9,248 nucleotides of DNA. Source: Kordiimonadaceae bacterium UBA4441 (GTDB lineage Bacteria; Pseudomonadota; Alphaproteobacteria; Sphingomonadales; Emcibacteraceae). Below are positions 1-6,019 of this stretch, one piece after another. The stretch is taken from positions 22,624-31,871 of the forward strand of contig DGPL01000006.1 of NCBI GenBank assembly GCA_002390425.1. Direction: 5' to 3'. Position 1 is the first letter of the stretch, and every line of letters begins with the position of its first letter. The notes under the pieces are model-generated. The model was not told where the DNA came from and made no database searches. It was given only the letters and a program-made list of their open reading frames with translations. Both the position numbers and the translations under genes were made by a program.

Positions 1-673
1 ACCAAACGGCCAGGCCTTCTGCGAAGATCTGCTGCGTTAATTTATCAAGCTCTGCTTGGTGTTGATTTATTTCCCGTTCAATCAACAAACTGGCCTGATC
101 AAAATCGTGGCCGAGCAGTTTTGAATTGATATAGTTTGCCGCTTGTATTAGGGCTGATGGCGTAATACCTGTCGGCAGATCAATAATCCGATTTTCAACA
201 TCATCGCCTTCGCTTACCATAACGACCAATGCTCTTCCCGGCGCGATTTGAACAAACTCTATATGTTTTAAGGGTGTGTCTTTCTTTGGTGCCATAACAA
301 CACTGGCGCATTGTGATAGACCAGAAAGCATGCTTGAGGCTTTGACCAATATATTTTCTAAATTCTCGCCAGTATTTTTGCATTGAATTTTGATATCATT
401 GCGTTCTTTTTGAGTAAGATTACCAACTTCGAGCATACCATCAACAAACAGGCTCAAACCCATTTCGGTTGGAATTCTGCCTGCCGATGTATAAGGCGAA
501 TAAATAAGTCCGCTATTTTCCAAATCAGCCATAACATTACGAATGCTGGCTGGGGATAAGGGCATTTGAATTTTTTGTGAAAGCGTGGCTGAGCCGACGG
601 GATCACCCGTCATAATATAAGCATCAACAATTTGGCGAAAAATTTCGCGTGATCTTTCGTTTAATCTGTTCAT
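1..673 (-). CDS. hrcA: HrcA heat-inducible transcription repressor, partial (C-terminus beyond the left edge)
   Basis: Negative regulator of heat-shock genes: HrcA dimers bind the CIRCE operator upstream of groESL/dnaK operons, and their activity is tuned by GroEL. The open frame runs from the ATG at 673-671 to the left edge and shows 224 residues of a family that is usually about 340-360 residues long. The N-terminal winged-helix domain is clear: REIFRQIVDAYIMTGDPVGS (residues 9-28), LSPASIRNVMADLE (39-52) and the wing signature TSAGRIPTE (62-70), followed by GLSLFVDGML. The GAF-like effector domain begins around residue 100 and is cut by the edge. No Shine-Dalgarno sequence precedes the ATG, and a promoter at 680-708 would start transcription about at the start codon. 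The gene is divergent from rph, as in many alphaproteobacteria, where grpE often follows hrcA. That neighbour is outside the window. Identification is very secure. Confidence 0.95.
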   Translation of the reverse strand, partial: MNRLNERSREIFRQIVDAYIMTGDPVGSATLSQKIQMPLSPASIRNVMADLENSGLIYSPYTSAGRIPTEMGLSLFVDGMLEVGNLTQKERNDIKIQCKNTGENLENILVKASSMLSGLSQCASVVMAPKKDTPLKHIEFVQIAPGRALVVMVSEGDDVENRIIDLPTGITPSALIQAANYINSKLLGHDFDQASLLIEREINQHQAELDKLTQQIFAEGLAVW

Positions 674-809
674 GCTGATAATGTAGGTACGCAAGTGTCA
701 GAGGTCAACGGTTGCGCAGAAATAAAAAGGGATAGGGTTATTTGAGTGGAAATGAAATCCAATTGGCTGTAAAACCATTTGATAACTTTTTTAGTAATGG
801 AGATTAAAT
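674..809. other. Divergent intergenic region between hrcA and rph
   Basis: This 136-base region holds the hrcA promoter on the minus strand and must also contain the promoter of the rph-rdgB-hemW operon. For the plus strand I see a possible -35 TTGCGC at 712-717, but its best -10 partner (TAGGGT, 733-738) is only 15 bases away, so I do not call it. A clear ribosome binding site GGAG at 799-802 lies 7 bases before the rph ATG. There is no CIRCE operator and no small ORF with a convincing signal. Confidence 0.6.
680..708 (-). promoter_or_regulatory. Predicted sigma70-type promoter of hrcA
   Basis: On the minus strand there is TTGACC (703-708, 5 of 6 matches to the -35 consensus), a spacer of exactly 17 bases (686-702), and TACATT (680-685, 4 of 6 matches to the -10 consensus). 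Transcription would begin about 7 bases downstream, near 673, which is the A of the hrcA start codon. No CIRCE-like inverted repeat (TTAGCACTC-N9-GAGTGCTAA) overlaps it, so autoregulation by HrcA is not visible here. This is pattern matching only. Confidence 0.5.
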
Positions 810-1526
810 ATGCGCCCATCCGGCCGTAGTGCAGATCAAATGCGCGAACTTTCAATGGAACTTGGTTTTTCAAAATATGCGGAAGGGTCATGTTTGATTA
901 AATTTGGCGACACTCATGTTTTATGTACCGCAACATTAGAAGAAAAAGCGCCACCATTTTTAAGAGGTTCCGGAAAAGGATGGGTCACCGGTGAATATGG
1001 GATGCTTCCGCGTTCTACGCATGGAAGAATGCCAAGGGAATCTGCAAAAGGAAAACAGTCGGGTCGAACGCAAGAAATTCAGCGCCTCGTTGGACGTTCA
1101 TTAAGAGCCGCGGTTGATTTAAAGGCTCTTGGGGAATGTCAAATCAGGGTTGATTGTGATGTTATTCAAGCAGACGGTGGAACAAGGACGGCGTCGATAT
1201 CTGGCGGATATGTAGCTTTATATCAGTGTCTTCAAAAAATGGTGGCAGATGGTACAATCGAAAGTATTCCGATTATTCATGAAATTGCAGCGATTTCTTG
1301 CGGTGTCTATAAGGGAACACCTGTTCTGGATCTTGATTATGATGAGGATAGCAGTGCGGAAACGGACGCAAATTTTGTCATGACGGGCGCAGGCAAAATC
1401 ATTGAAGTACAAGGCACAGCAGAAGAAAAGCCATTTAGTGAAGAAGAATTGCTACGAATGATGCGACTAGCGCGTTTTGGTGTTGACCAAATAACCAAAA
1501 TGCAACGTAAGACATTAGGAATTTAA
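810..1526 (+). CDS. rph: Ribonuclease PH
   Basis: Phosphorolytic 3'-to-5' exoribonuclease that trims the 3' ends of tRNA precursors and other structured RNAs, using inorganic phosphate and releasing nucleoside diphosphates. It forms a hexameric ring in the cytoplasm. The 238-residue length is standard. Diagnostic motifs are the N-terminal MRPSGR, the RNA-binding segment RSTHGRMPRES (68-78), GRTQEIQRLVGRSLRA (85-100, including the phosphate-binding Arg86), DVIQADGGTRTA (117-128) and the metal/catalytic loop LDLDYDEDSSAETD (173-186), then EVQGTAEE. Nothing conserved appears missing, so it should be active, unlike the frameshifted E. coli K-12 rph. The start is supported by GGAG at 799-802 with a 7-base spacer and by alignment of the N-terminal motif. 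It is the first gene of an operon with rdgB, which begins 3 bases after its stop. Confidence 0.97.
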   Translation: MRPSGRSADQMRELSMELGFSKYAEGSCLIKFGDTHVLCTATLEEKAPPFLRGSGKGWVTGEYGMLPRSTHGRMPRESAKGKQSGRTQEIQRLVGRSLRAAVDLKALGECQIRVDCDVIQADGGTRTASISGGYVALYQCLQKMVADGTIESIPIIHEIAAISCGVYKGTPVLDLDYDEDSSAETDANFVMTGAGKIIEVQGTAEEKPFSEEELLRMMRLARFGVDQITKMQRKTLGI

Positions 1527-1529
1527 TTT

Positions 1530-2138
1530 ATGTCACGTCTATTTGATGAAAAGAAATTAGTGGTCGCAAGCCATAACGAAGGTAAAGTGCGAGAAATACG
1601 CATCTTACTCGCCCCATTTGGTGTTGAGCTTTTTTCATCAAAAGAACTAGAATTATCTGAGCCTATTGAGGACGGTGATACATTTATTGCAAACGCTGAA
1701 ATTAAATCAAAAAATGCGACGAAGGAAAGCGGACTTGTGGCGCTCGCTGATGATAGCGGACTTGCTGTGCCTTCAATTGGTGGGATTCCTGGAATTCATT
1801 CTGCGCCATATGCCATTAATCCTGAAACCAATGAGCGTGATTTTGCATACGGAATGGCTAAGCTTAATGATGAGATTGGCGATAATGATAGAGCGGCTTA
1901 TTTCGTTTGTGCCCTTTCGCTCGCGTGGCCGGATGGTCATGTTGAAACCTTTGAAGGGCGTGTTTATGGCCGATTAATATGGCCAATTCGTGGTGAAAAT
2001 GGTTTTGGTTACGATCCGATGTTTATTGCAGATGGCTATGATCAAACATTTGGTGAAATGGATGCTGAAGAAAAACATGCCATAAGTCATCGTGCGGATG
2101 CTTTTAAGAAAATAATTGATGCCTGCTTTAAATCATAA
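1530..2138 (+). CDS. rdgB: RdgB/HAM1 family non-canonical purine NTP pyrophosphatase (dITP/XTP)
   Basis: Hydrolyses dITP, ITP and XTP to the monophosphate and pyrophosphate, keeping deaminated purines out of DNA and RNA. The 202-residue length is normal. Visible motifs are the substrate loop ASHNEGKVREI (13-23), EDGDTFIANAEIKSKNA (47-63), the catalytic ADDSGL with Asp74/Asp75 (73-78), GENGFGYDPMF in the base-recognition region, and the C-terminal SHRADAF. One oddity is Pro93 within HSAPYA, where most homologues read SAR(W/Y)A; a single base change (CCA for CGA) would explain it. The start is supported by AGGA at 1517-1520 inside the end of rph, 9 bases upstream of the ATG. The gene lies 3 bases after rph and its last 20 bases overlap the hemW start, so the three are probably cotranscribed. 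The rph-rdgB pairing is common in bacteria. Confidence 0.96.
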   Translation: MSRLFDEKKLVVASHNEGKVREIRILLAPFGVELFSSKELELSEPIEDGDTFIANAEIKSKNATKESGLVALADDSGLAVPSIGGIPGIHSAPYAINPETNERDFAYGMAKLNDEIGDNDRAAYFVCALSLAWPDGHVETFEGRVYGRLIWPIRGENGFGYDPMFIADGYDQTFGEMDAEEKHAISHRADAFKKIIDACFKS

Positions 2139-3285
2139 CGATCTTTCAATCTATGTGCATTGGCCATTTTGTTTGGCAAAATGTCCTTACTGTGATTTTA
2201 ACAGTCATGTTCATGATCGCGTTAACGAAGCTGAAATGGCTGAGGCGCTTCTAAGTGAAATAGATCATTATGCTGGACTTGTTGGACGTCGTGACGTTAA
2301 AAGTATTTTTTTTGGCGGCGGAACACCGTCGTTAATGTCGGCTTCCACAGTTGAAAAAGTTATCAACCGCATAGAACATAATTTTCACACAACTAATGAT
2401 ATTGAAATTACACTTGAAGCAAATCCGACCAGTGTAGAAGCGGGAAAGTTTAAGGATTTCTCGTTGGCCGGTATTAATCGTGTATCAATCGGAATACAGG
2501 CCCTCAACAACCATGATCTAAAGGCGCTCGGACGAGAGCATGATGTGGATGAAGCGTTAGGGGCGATTGAATTAAGTCAAAAATGTTTTAAAAGGTCAAA
2601 TTTTGACTTAATTTATGCGCGAATGGGGCAAGAAGTTTCCGAATGGGAAAAAGAACTTAAGCGGGCGATAGGGATGGCCAACGGCCACTTATCCTTATAT
2701 CAATTGACCATTGAGCAAGGGACGCCGTTTTATGGTCAATGGCGACAAGGAAAATTGATCATTCCAGATGAAGATACATCCGCGGAAATGTATGAGTTAA
2801 CAAATGATATTTGTTCCGAAAACGGATATGCCGCCTATGAGGTTTCCAATTACGCAAAAGAAGCACAAGAAAGTCGTCATAACCTAACTTATTGGAATTA
2901 TAGAGATTACCTTGGTATCGGGGCAGGTGCACATGGAAGAATTACATACGGCGGGAACACATATGCGACCATGCAAAATAAAAAACCGGAAACCTGGTTA
3001 AAGGCGGTTAAAGATAAAGGGCACGCAACAAAAGAGCAGGTTCATTTAAGCCAAAAAGAAATGGCAGAAGAAATGATTATGATGGGATTGCGATTGACGT
3101 CTGGTATTCATACGGATCATTTTAGGAATAGAATTGGTGCAGAATTAAATGATTTTATTGAAATGGATCAGGTGGAGATGCTGATAGCTCAAGGGTTTTT
3201 TGAGCCAAACTATCCAGATCGGCTTCAATTGTCAAAGAAGGGTCGGCCCCTTCTAAACCAAATACTGGGTCAAATTTTGGTGTAA
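2119..3285 (+). CDS. hemW: HemW radical-SAM heme chaperone (HemN-like)
   Basis: Radical-SAM protein that binds heme and a [4Fe-4S] cluster and hands heme to target proteins such as respiratory enzymes. It is often mis-annotated as coproporphyrinogen III oxidase (HemN). The cluster motif CLAKCPYC gives Cys18, Cys22 and Cys25 (CX3CX2C) inside YVHWPFC...CDFN. GGGTPS (66-71), the S-adenosylmethionine-binding region EANPTS (100-105) and SIGIQALN (123-130) follow. The HNxxYW signature that separates HemW from true HemN is at 254-259 (HNLTYW), followed by LGIGAGAHGR. I chose the ATG at 2119. A TTG at 2116 would add one residue and gives no better ribosome site. The start lies 20 bases inside rdgB, suggesting translational coupling. 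The usual FDLIYARPGQ segment reads FDLIYARMGQ (Met169). The last 131 bases overlap the convergent gene on the minus strand, yet the HemW C-terminus has normal length and composition. Confidence 0.95.
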   Translation: MPALNHNDLSIYVHWPFCLAKCPYCDFNSHVHDRVNEAEMAEALLSEIDHYAGLVGRRDVKSIFFGGGTPSLMSASTVEKVINRIEHNFHTTNDIEITLEANPTSVEAGKFKDFSLAGINRVSIGIQALNNHDLKALGREHDVDEALGAIELSQKCFKRSNFDLIYARMGQEVSEWEKELKRAIGMANGHLSLYQLTIEQGTPFYGQWRQGKLIIPDEDTSAEMYELTNDICSENGYAAYEVSNYAKEAQESRHNLTYWNYRDYLGIGAGAHGRITYGGNTYATMQNKKPETWLKAVKDKGHATKEQVHLSQKEMAEEMIMMGLRLTSGIHTDHFRNRIGAELNDFIEMDQVEMLIAQGFFEPNYPDRLQLSKKGRPLLNQILGQILV

Positions 3286-4708
3286 AATTCATTGGAATTT
3301 CTAAGTAAAGCGGTCTGTTTTCAATGAGGAATGATTTTGGCGCGTCTTCAATTTTTAGAAACTCTGTCGAGGTCACTTCAAAGACGGCTAATCCACGTTC
3401 CACAAGGCCGCTTTTATGAAAACGGAATATACCATCAAGCCCGTCAAAGCCGCTAGGTTCTGTTATATTTTCTTCTGAAAATGTTGGTGCGCGCTGCGTT
3501 CTAACGATATTAGAAACCAGTGCCATTGCATCATATCCTAACGTAACAATCCTTGGTGGTCTTTCGCCATAATATTCAATGTAACGATCAATAAAGGCAT
3601 TGGCTTTTTCAACTTTGGGGGCCGCGAACCATCCCCCTTGAAGTTGCGGTTCATTAAAAAGCATCGGGTCTTGCCATAAACCGGTTCCAAGCACTTTTAC
3701 TTTTGTTAAATCAATTTCATAATAAGAAAGAAGTGGGGCGAGGGAGCCAAGAAGGGCACCGCCTTCGGGAAGTAAGATTGCATCAAATTCAACATCGCCC
3801 AATGTTTCAAGGTTTCTAATTTCTTTAATGAATTCTTGCCCCATATCATCGTTTCTGCCTAATGATCGAAGATAGCGCATTTCATCTATGTATTCTTGGC
3901 GACGGTATTCGTAATTTGCGATCCTTTTAACGGGCTCATCAAGCATGGATGGGTCAGCGGGATATGTTTCCAAGGCGACTAATTCATTAAAGTCGGTCGC
4001 GATTAAGGGTTCTAGGACGTCAACAATTCGACCACCATAAAGGGTGTCAGGAATAAGAGCTGCGAATTTCTCATGTTGTTGCTTTGAAGCATATTTAATG
4101 ATGCGGCCAACTTGCTCTTCGGGTCTAAAGCTCAATAAGTATACGCCGTCCCCAGCGACATCCTGATCCGTTGAAAAACTAATCATATTTAAGCCGGCTT
4201 CTTTTATAATAGGGTGTGCGGCTTTAATGCTATCTGAGAAAAGAGGACCAATAACAATATCGGCATTTTGTTCCACTAAATATTTTGCTGCCTCTGTTGC
4301 ACCTTCAGGTGTGCCTTTAGTATCAATGGGGATGAGTGCAAACCTTTTGTCTTCTGAGTCAAACATGGCCATTGTGATCGCGTTAAGAAGAGCATTGCCG
4401 ACGATTTCCGTATCACCACTCAAGGGTAACATTACGCCAATTTTTATTTTTAATCTTGCGGGTCGGTTATCAATTGGCGCGGCAGCTTTTTCGGCTTCCG
4501 TATAGGTTGGTATAAGTATATTTCGCGGTGGAGCGGGTTGGGTATCATTTTGGGAAGCCATTTCGGCATCCGGTGCGGGTGGCGCGCTTGCAGAAACGGG
4601 GGCAAATTCACCCTCCGGCCCACACGCGGATAACATAAGGGAAAAGATCATAAGACATGATGTTCCAATTATCCTGTTATACCACAAATCGTTCATTCCT
4701 ATTTTCAT
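3155..4708 (-). CDS. LpoA/LppC-type lipoprotein, putative penicillin-binding protein activator (periplasmic-binding-protein fold)
   Basis: Predicted lipoprotein with a type I periplasmic-binding fold (YraM/LppC-like), the family of LpoA, which activates PBP1A during peptidoglycan synthesis in gammaproteobacteria. Activator function here is inference. The N-terminus has a hydrophobic signal ending in the lipobox LSAC (Cys29, then Gly30), so lipidation is likely. A Pro/Ala-rich linker spans about residues 35-80. The binding domain starts at KIGVMLPLSG (89-98) and contains DIVIGPLFS, AALIPDTLYG and VTLGYDAMALV. The N-terminal TPR domain of E. coli LpoA is absent, as is usual in alphaproteobacteria. 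A start at Met5 (ATG at 4696) is equally possible: it is preceded directly by AGGA, while the ATG at 4708 has no visible ribosome site. The domain seems to end near DAPKSF. The last 44 residues are coded antisense to the end of hemW and match no motif I know. Divergent from rsmI, a common pairing. Confidence 0.85.
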   Translation of the reverse strand: MKIGMNDLWYNRIIGTSCLMIFSLMLSACGPEGEFAPVSASAPPAPDAEMASQNDTQPAPPRNILIPTYTEAEKAAAPIDNRPARLKIKIGVMLPLSGDTEIVGNALLNAITMAMFDSEDKRFALIPIDTKGTPEGATEAAKYLVEQNADIVIGPLFSDSIKAAHPIIKEAGLNMISFSTDQDVAGDGVYLLSFRPEEQVGRIIKYASKQQHEKFAALIPDTLYGGRIVDVLEPLIATDFNELVALETYPADPSMLDEPVKRIANYEYRRQEYIDEMRYLRSLGRNDDMGQEFIKEIRNLETLGDVEFDAILLPEGGALLGSLAPLLSYYEIDLTKVKVLGTGLWQDPMLFNEPQLQGGWFAAPKVEKANAFIDRYIEYYGERPPRIVTLGYDAMALVSNIVRTQRAPTFSEENITEPSGFDGLDGIFRFHKSGLVERGLAVFEVTSTEFLKIEDAPKSFLIENRPLYLEIPMNFTPKFDPVFGLEGADPSLTIEADLDSLAQKTLELSASPPDPFQ

Positions 4709-4720
4709 TGCAATTATAAT
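4692..4720 (+). promoter_or_regulatory. Candidate promoter of the rsmI-yraN-sirB1-gshB operon
   Basis: A perfect -10 hexamer TATAAT at 4715-4720 follows a weak -35 (TTCATT, 4692-4697, 3 of 6 matches) with a 17-base spacer. The core ATTATAAT (4713-4720) is its own reverse complement, so a perfect TATAAT also faces the minus strand at 4713-4718 and could serve the divergent lipoprotein gene, although I see no -35 element for that direction. Transcription from the plus-strand site would leave a leader of roughly 70 bases before rsmI. AT-rich sequence makes chance matches likely. Confidence 0.3.
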
Positions 4721-4742
4721 AATTCATTAGTTATACCAAACG

Positions 4743-4767
4743 AATTCAGTTAGGCTAGTCCTGAATT
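4743..4767. repeat. Short inverted repeat in the divergent region upstream of rsmI
   Basis: AATTCAG (4743-4749) and CTGAATT (4761-4767) are perfect 7-base inverted arms separated by 11 bases. The repeat lies between the candidate -10 elements and the rsmI start, so it could be an operator half-site pair or a weak hairpin in the rsmI leader. Arms this short and AT-rich can occur by chance, and I recognise no known regulator site. Confidence 0.3.
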
Positions 4768-4795
4768 ATGGCAATGGTGTGGAATTCCGATAAAA

Positions 4796-5656
4796 ATGGA
4801 AAAAAGAGTAAAAAATAAATTTGAAAACGGGTTATATGTCACTGCAACCCCCATCGGAAACCTGGGTGATATCACCCTAAGAGCTATAGATTTATTACGT
4901 GAAGCAGATTTCATTGCCTGTGAAGATAAAAGAGTAAGCGGAAAATTATTATCTTATTATGATATTAAGACGCCGATGATTTCTTATCATGATCATAATG
5001 CACAAGATGTCATGCCTAGACTCATTAATGAACTTCAAGATGGAAAAATTATCGCCCTTATTAGTGATGCAGGCACACCACTTATTTCTGACCCGGGATA
5101 TCGATTAGTCAATGAATGCCAAAAAGAAGGCATTTTAGTCACGAGCTTGCCGGGGGCAAGTGCTATTCTCTGTGCCTTAACAAATGCCGGACTTCCAACA
5201 AATAATTTTTTATTTCAGGGCTTTTTGCCGCCAAAAACGCAAGCTAGGCAAAAAGAAATCGGAAAATTTTCTACCGTTGATGCAAGCCTTATTTATTACG
5301 AATCCCCCAAGAGGCTTTTGGTGTGTCTAAAGGATATTTTATCAGTATTAGGCGACCGAGAAATCGCTGTTTGCCGGGAACTTACGAAACTTTATGAAGA
5401 AATCCGAAAAGATAAAATAAGCAATTTGATTGAGTTATATGAGAATAAACCCACCCCTAAGGGTGAGATAGTCATTGTTGTATCACCGCCCAATAAAAAT
5501 GAAAGTCAAATTGATGACCTTGATGCTGCACTAAAGGATGCTTTAAAAACATTAAGTGTGAAAGAAGCCGTGGCAGCGGTTACATTTATGACAGGAAAAA
5601 AACGAAAAGAAGTTTATAAAAGAGCCTTAGAAATATCGAAAGATGAAGAAAGATAA
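4796..5656 (+). CDS. rsmI: RsmI, 16S rRNA (cytidine-1402-2'-O)-methyltransferase
   Basis: SAM-dependent methyltransferase that 2'-O-methylates C1402 in the decoding centre of 16S rRNA and acts with RsmH to tune start-codon selection and fidelity. The 286 residues match the family. It has the tetrapyrrole-methylase fold with GLYVTATPIGNLGDITLRA (12-30), the SAM-site segment ALISDAGTPLISDPGY, SLPGASA, GFLPPK and YYESPKRL, followed by ARELTK-like CRELTKLYEE and the C-terminal KEAV...KKRKEVYKRALE region. One odd residue is Lys45 in ACEDKRVSGKLL, where the family nearly always has EDTR. The start at 4796 keeps the usual short N-terminal lead, and the only ribosome-site candidate is GGAA at 4781-4784, 11 bases upstream. 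It is the first gene of an operon: yraN starts 14 bases before its stop. Old annotations call it YraL or tetrapyrrole methylase. Confidence 0.95.
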   Translation: MEKRVKNKFENGLYVTATPIGNLGDITLRAIDLLREADFIACEDKRVSGKLLSYYDIKTPMISYHDHNAQDVMPRLINELQDGKIIALISDAGTPLISDPGYRLVNECQKEGILVTSLPGASAILCALTNAGLPTNNFLFQGFLPPKTQARQKEIGKFSTVDASLIYYESPKRLLVCLKDILSVLGDREIAVCRELTKLYEEIRKDKISNLIELYENKPTPKGEIVIVVSPPNKNESQIDDLDAALKDALKTLSVKEAVAAVTFMTGKKRKEVYKRALEISKDEER

Positions 5657-6017
5657 GAAAAGGAAAGCCAACCGTTTAGGGCATTTGGGGGAGTATTTTG
5701 CGATACTTTTTCTGATGGTAAAGGGCTATTCAATTCTTGAAAGAAGGTATAAAACCAAAGTAGGTGAAATTGACATTATTGCAAAAAAGAAAAATGTCAC
5801 CATATTCTGTGAAGTTAAGGCACGAGCTGATTTTGAAAGTGCAGTTTATTCTTTAACGGATAAGCAAAAATTACGTATAAGAAAAGCCGCAGAACAATAT
5901 ATGTCACACTTGAAAAACACATATCAAAACAATAAGATAGAGAATGAAATATTTAGGTGTGATATGATACTGATCGTTCCATGGCGCCTTCCAAAACATA
6001 TTGAAAATGCGTGGTAA
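5643..6017 (+). CDS. yraN: YraN/UPF0102 family nuclease-fold protein
   Basis: Small cytoplasmic protein of the UPF0102 family with a restriction-endonuclease-like (Holliday-junction-resolvase-type) fold. Its cellular role is not firmly settled, and a function in DNA processing is inferred from the fold. At 124 residues it has the expected length. The core elements are GHLGEYFA (13-20, Glu17), the signature VGEIDIIA (40-47, Glu42 and Asp44) and FCEVKAR (55-61, Glu57 and Lys59), which together form the PD-(D/E)XK-type metal site. The start ATG overlaps the end of rsmI by 14 bases in another frame, which argues for translational coupling. The rsmI-yraN pair is conserved across proteobacteria. 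The protein is lysine-rich, partly because of the A-rich codon use of this region. Confidence 0.93.
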   Translation: MKKDKKRKANRLGHLGEYFAILFLMVKGYSILERRYKTKVGEIDIIAKKKNVTIFCEVKARADFESAVYSLTDKQKLRIRKAAEQYMSHLKNTYQNNKIENEIFRCDMILIVPWRLPKHIENAW

Positions 6018-6019
6018 TT

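Noticed and set aside
674..809. CIRCE operator (HrcA binding site) upstream of hrcA or rph
   Set aside because: I searched for TTAGCACTC-N9-GAGTGCTAA on both strands. Only an isolated GAGTG occurs, with no paired arm.
670..891. 73-codon open frame on the minus strand across the rph start
   Set aside because: It is antisense to the RNase PH N-terminus and the hrcA promoter region, has no recognisable domain and lacks a ribosome site.
1666..1977. 103-codon plus-strand open frame inside rdgB
   Set aside because: It is a shifted-frame shadow of RdgB with low-complexity Leu/Met/Arg content and no family resemblance.
2119..3285. Annotation as coproporphyrinogen III oxidase (HemN)
   Set aside because: The HNxxYW motif and the short N-terminus ahead of the CX3CX2C cluster motif point to HemW. 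HemN has a longer N-terminus and a different cluster context.
4227..4505. 92-codon plus-strand open frame opposite the lipoprotein gene
   Set aside because: It is an antisense shadow of a well-supported binding-protein domain, with no ribosome site or motif.
3155..4708. Branched-chain amino acid transporter substrate-binding protein
   Set aside because: The fold is shared, but the lipobox, the Pro/Ala-rich linker and the divergent pairing with rsmI fit the LppC/LpoA-like family. No ABC permease or ATPase genes are adjacent.
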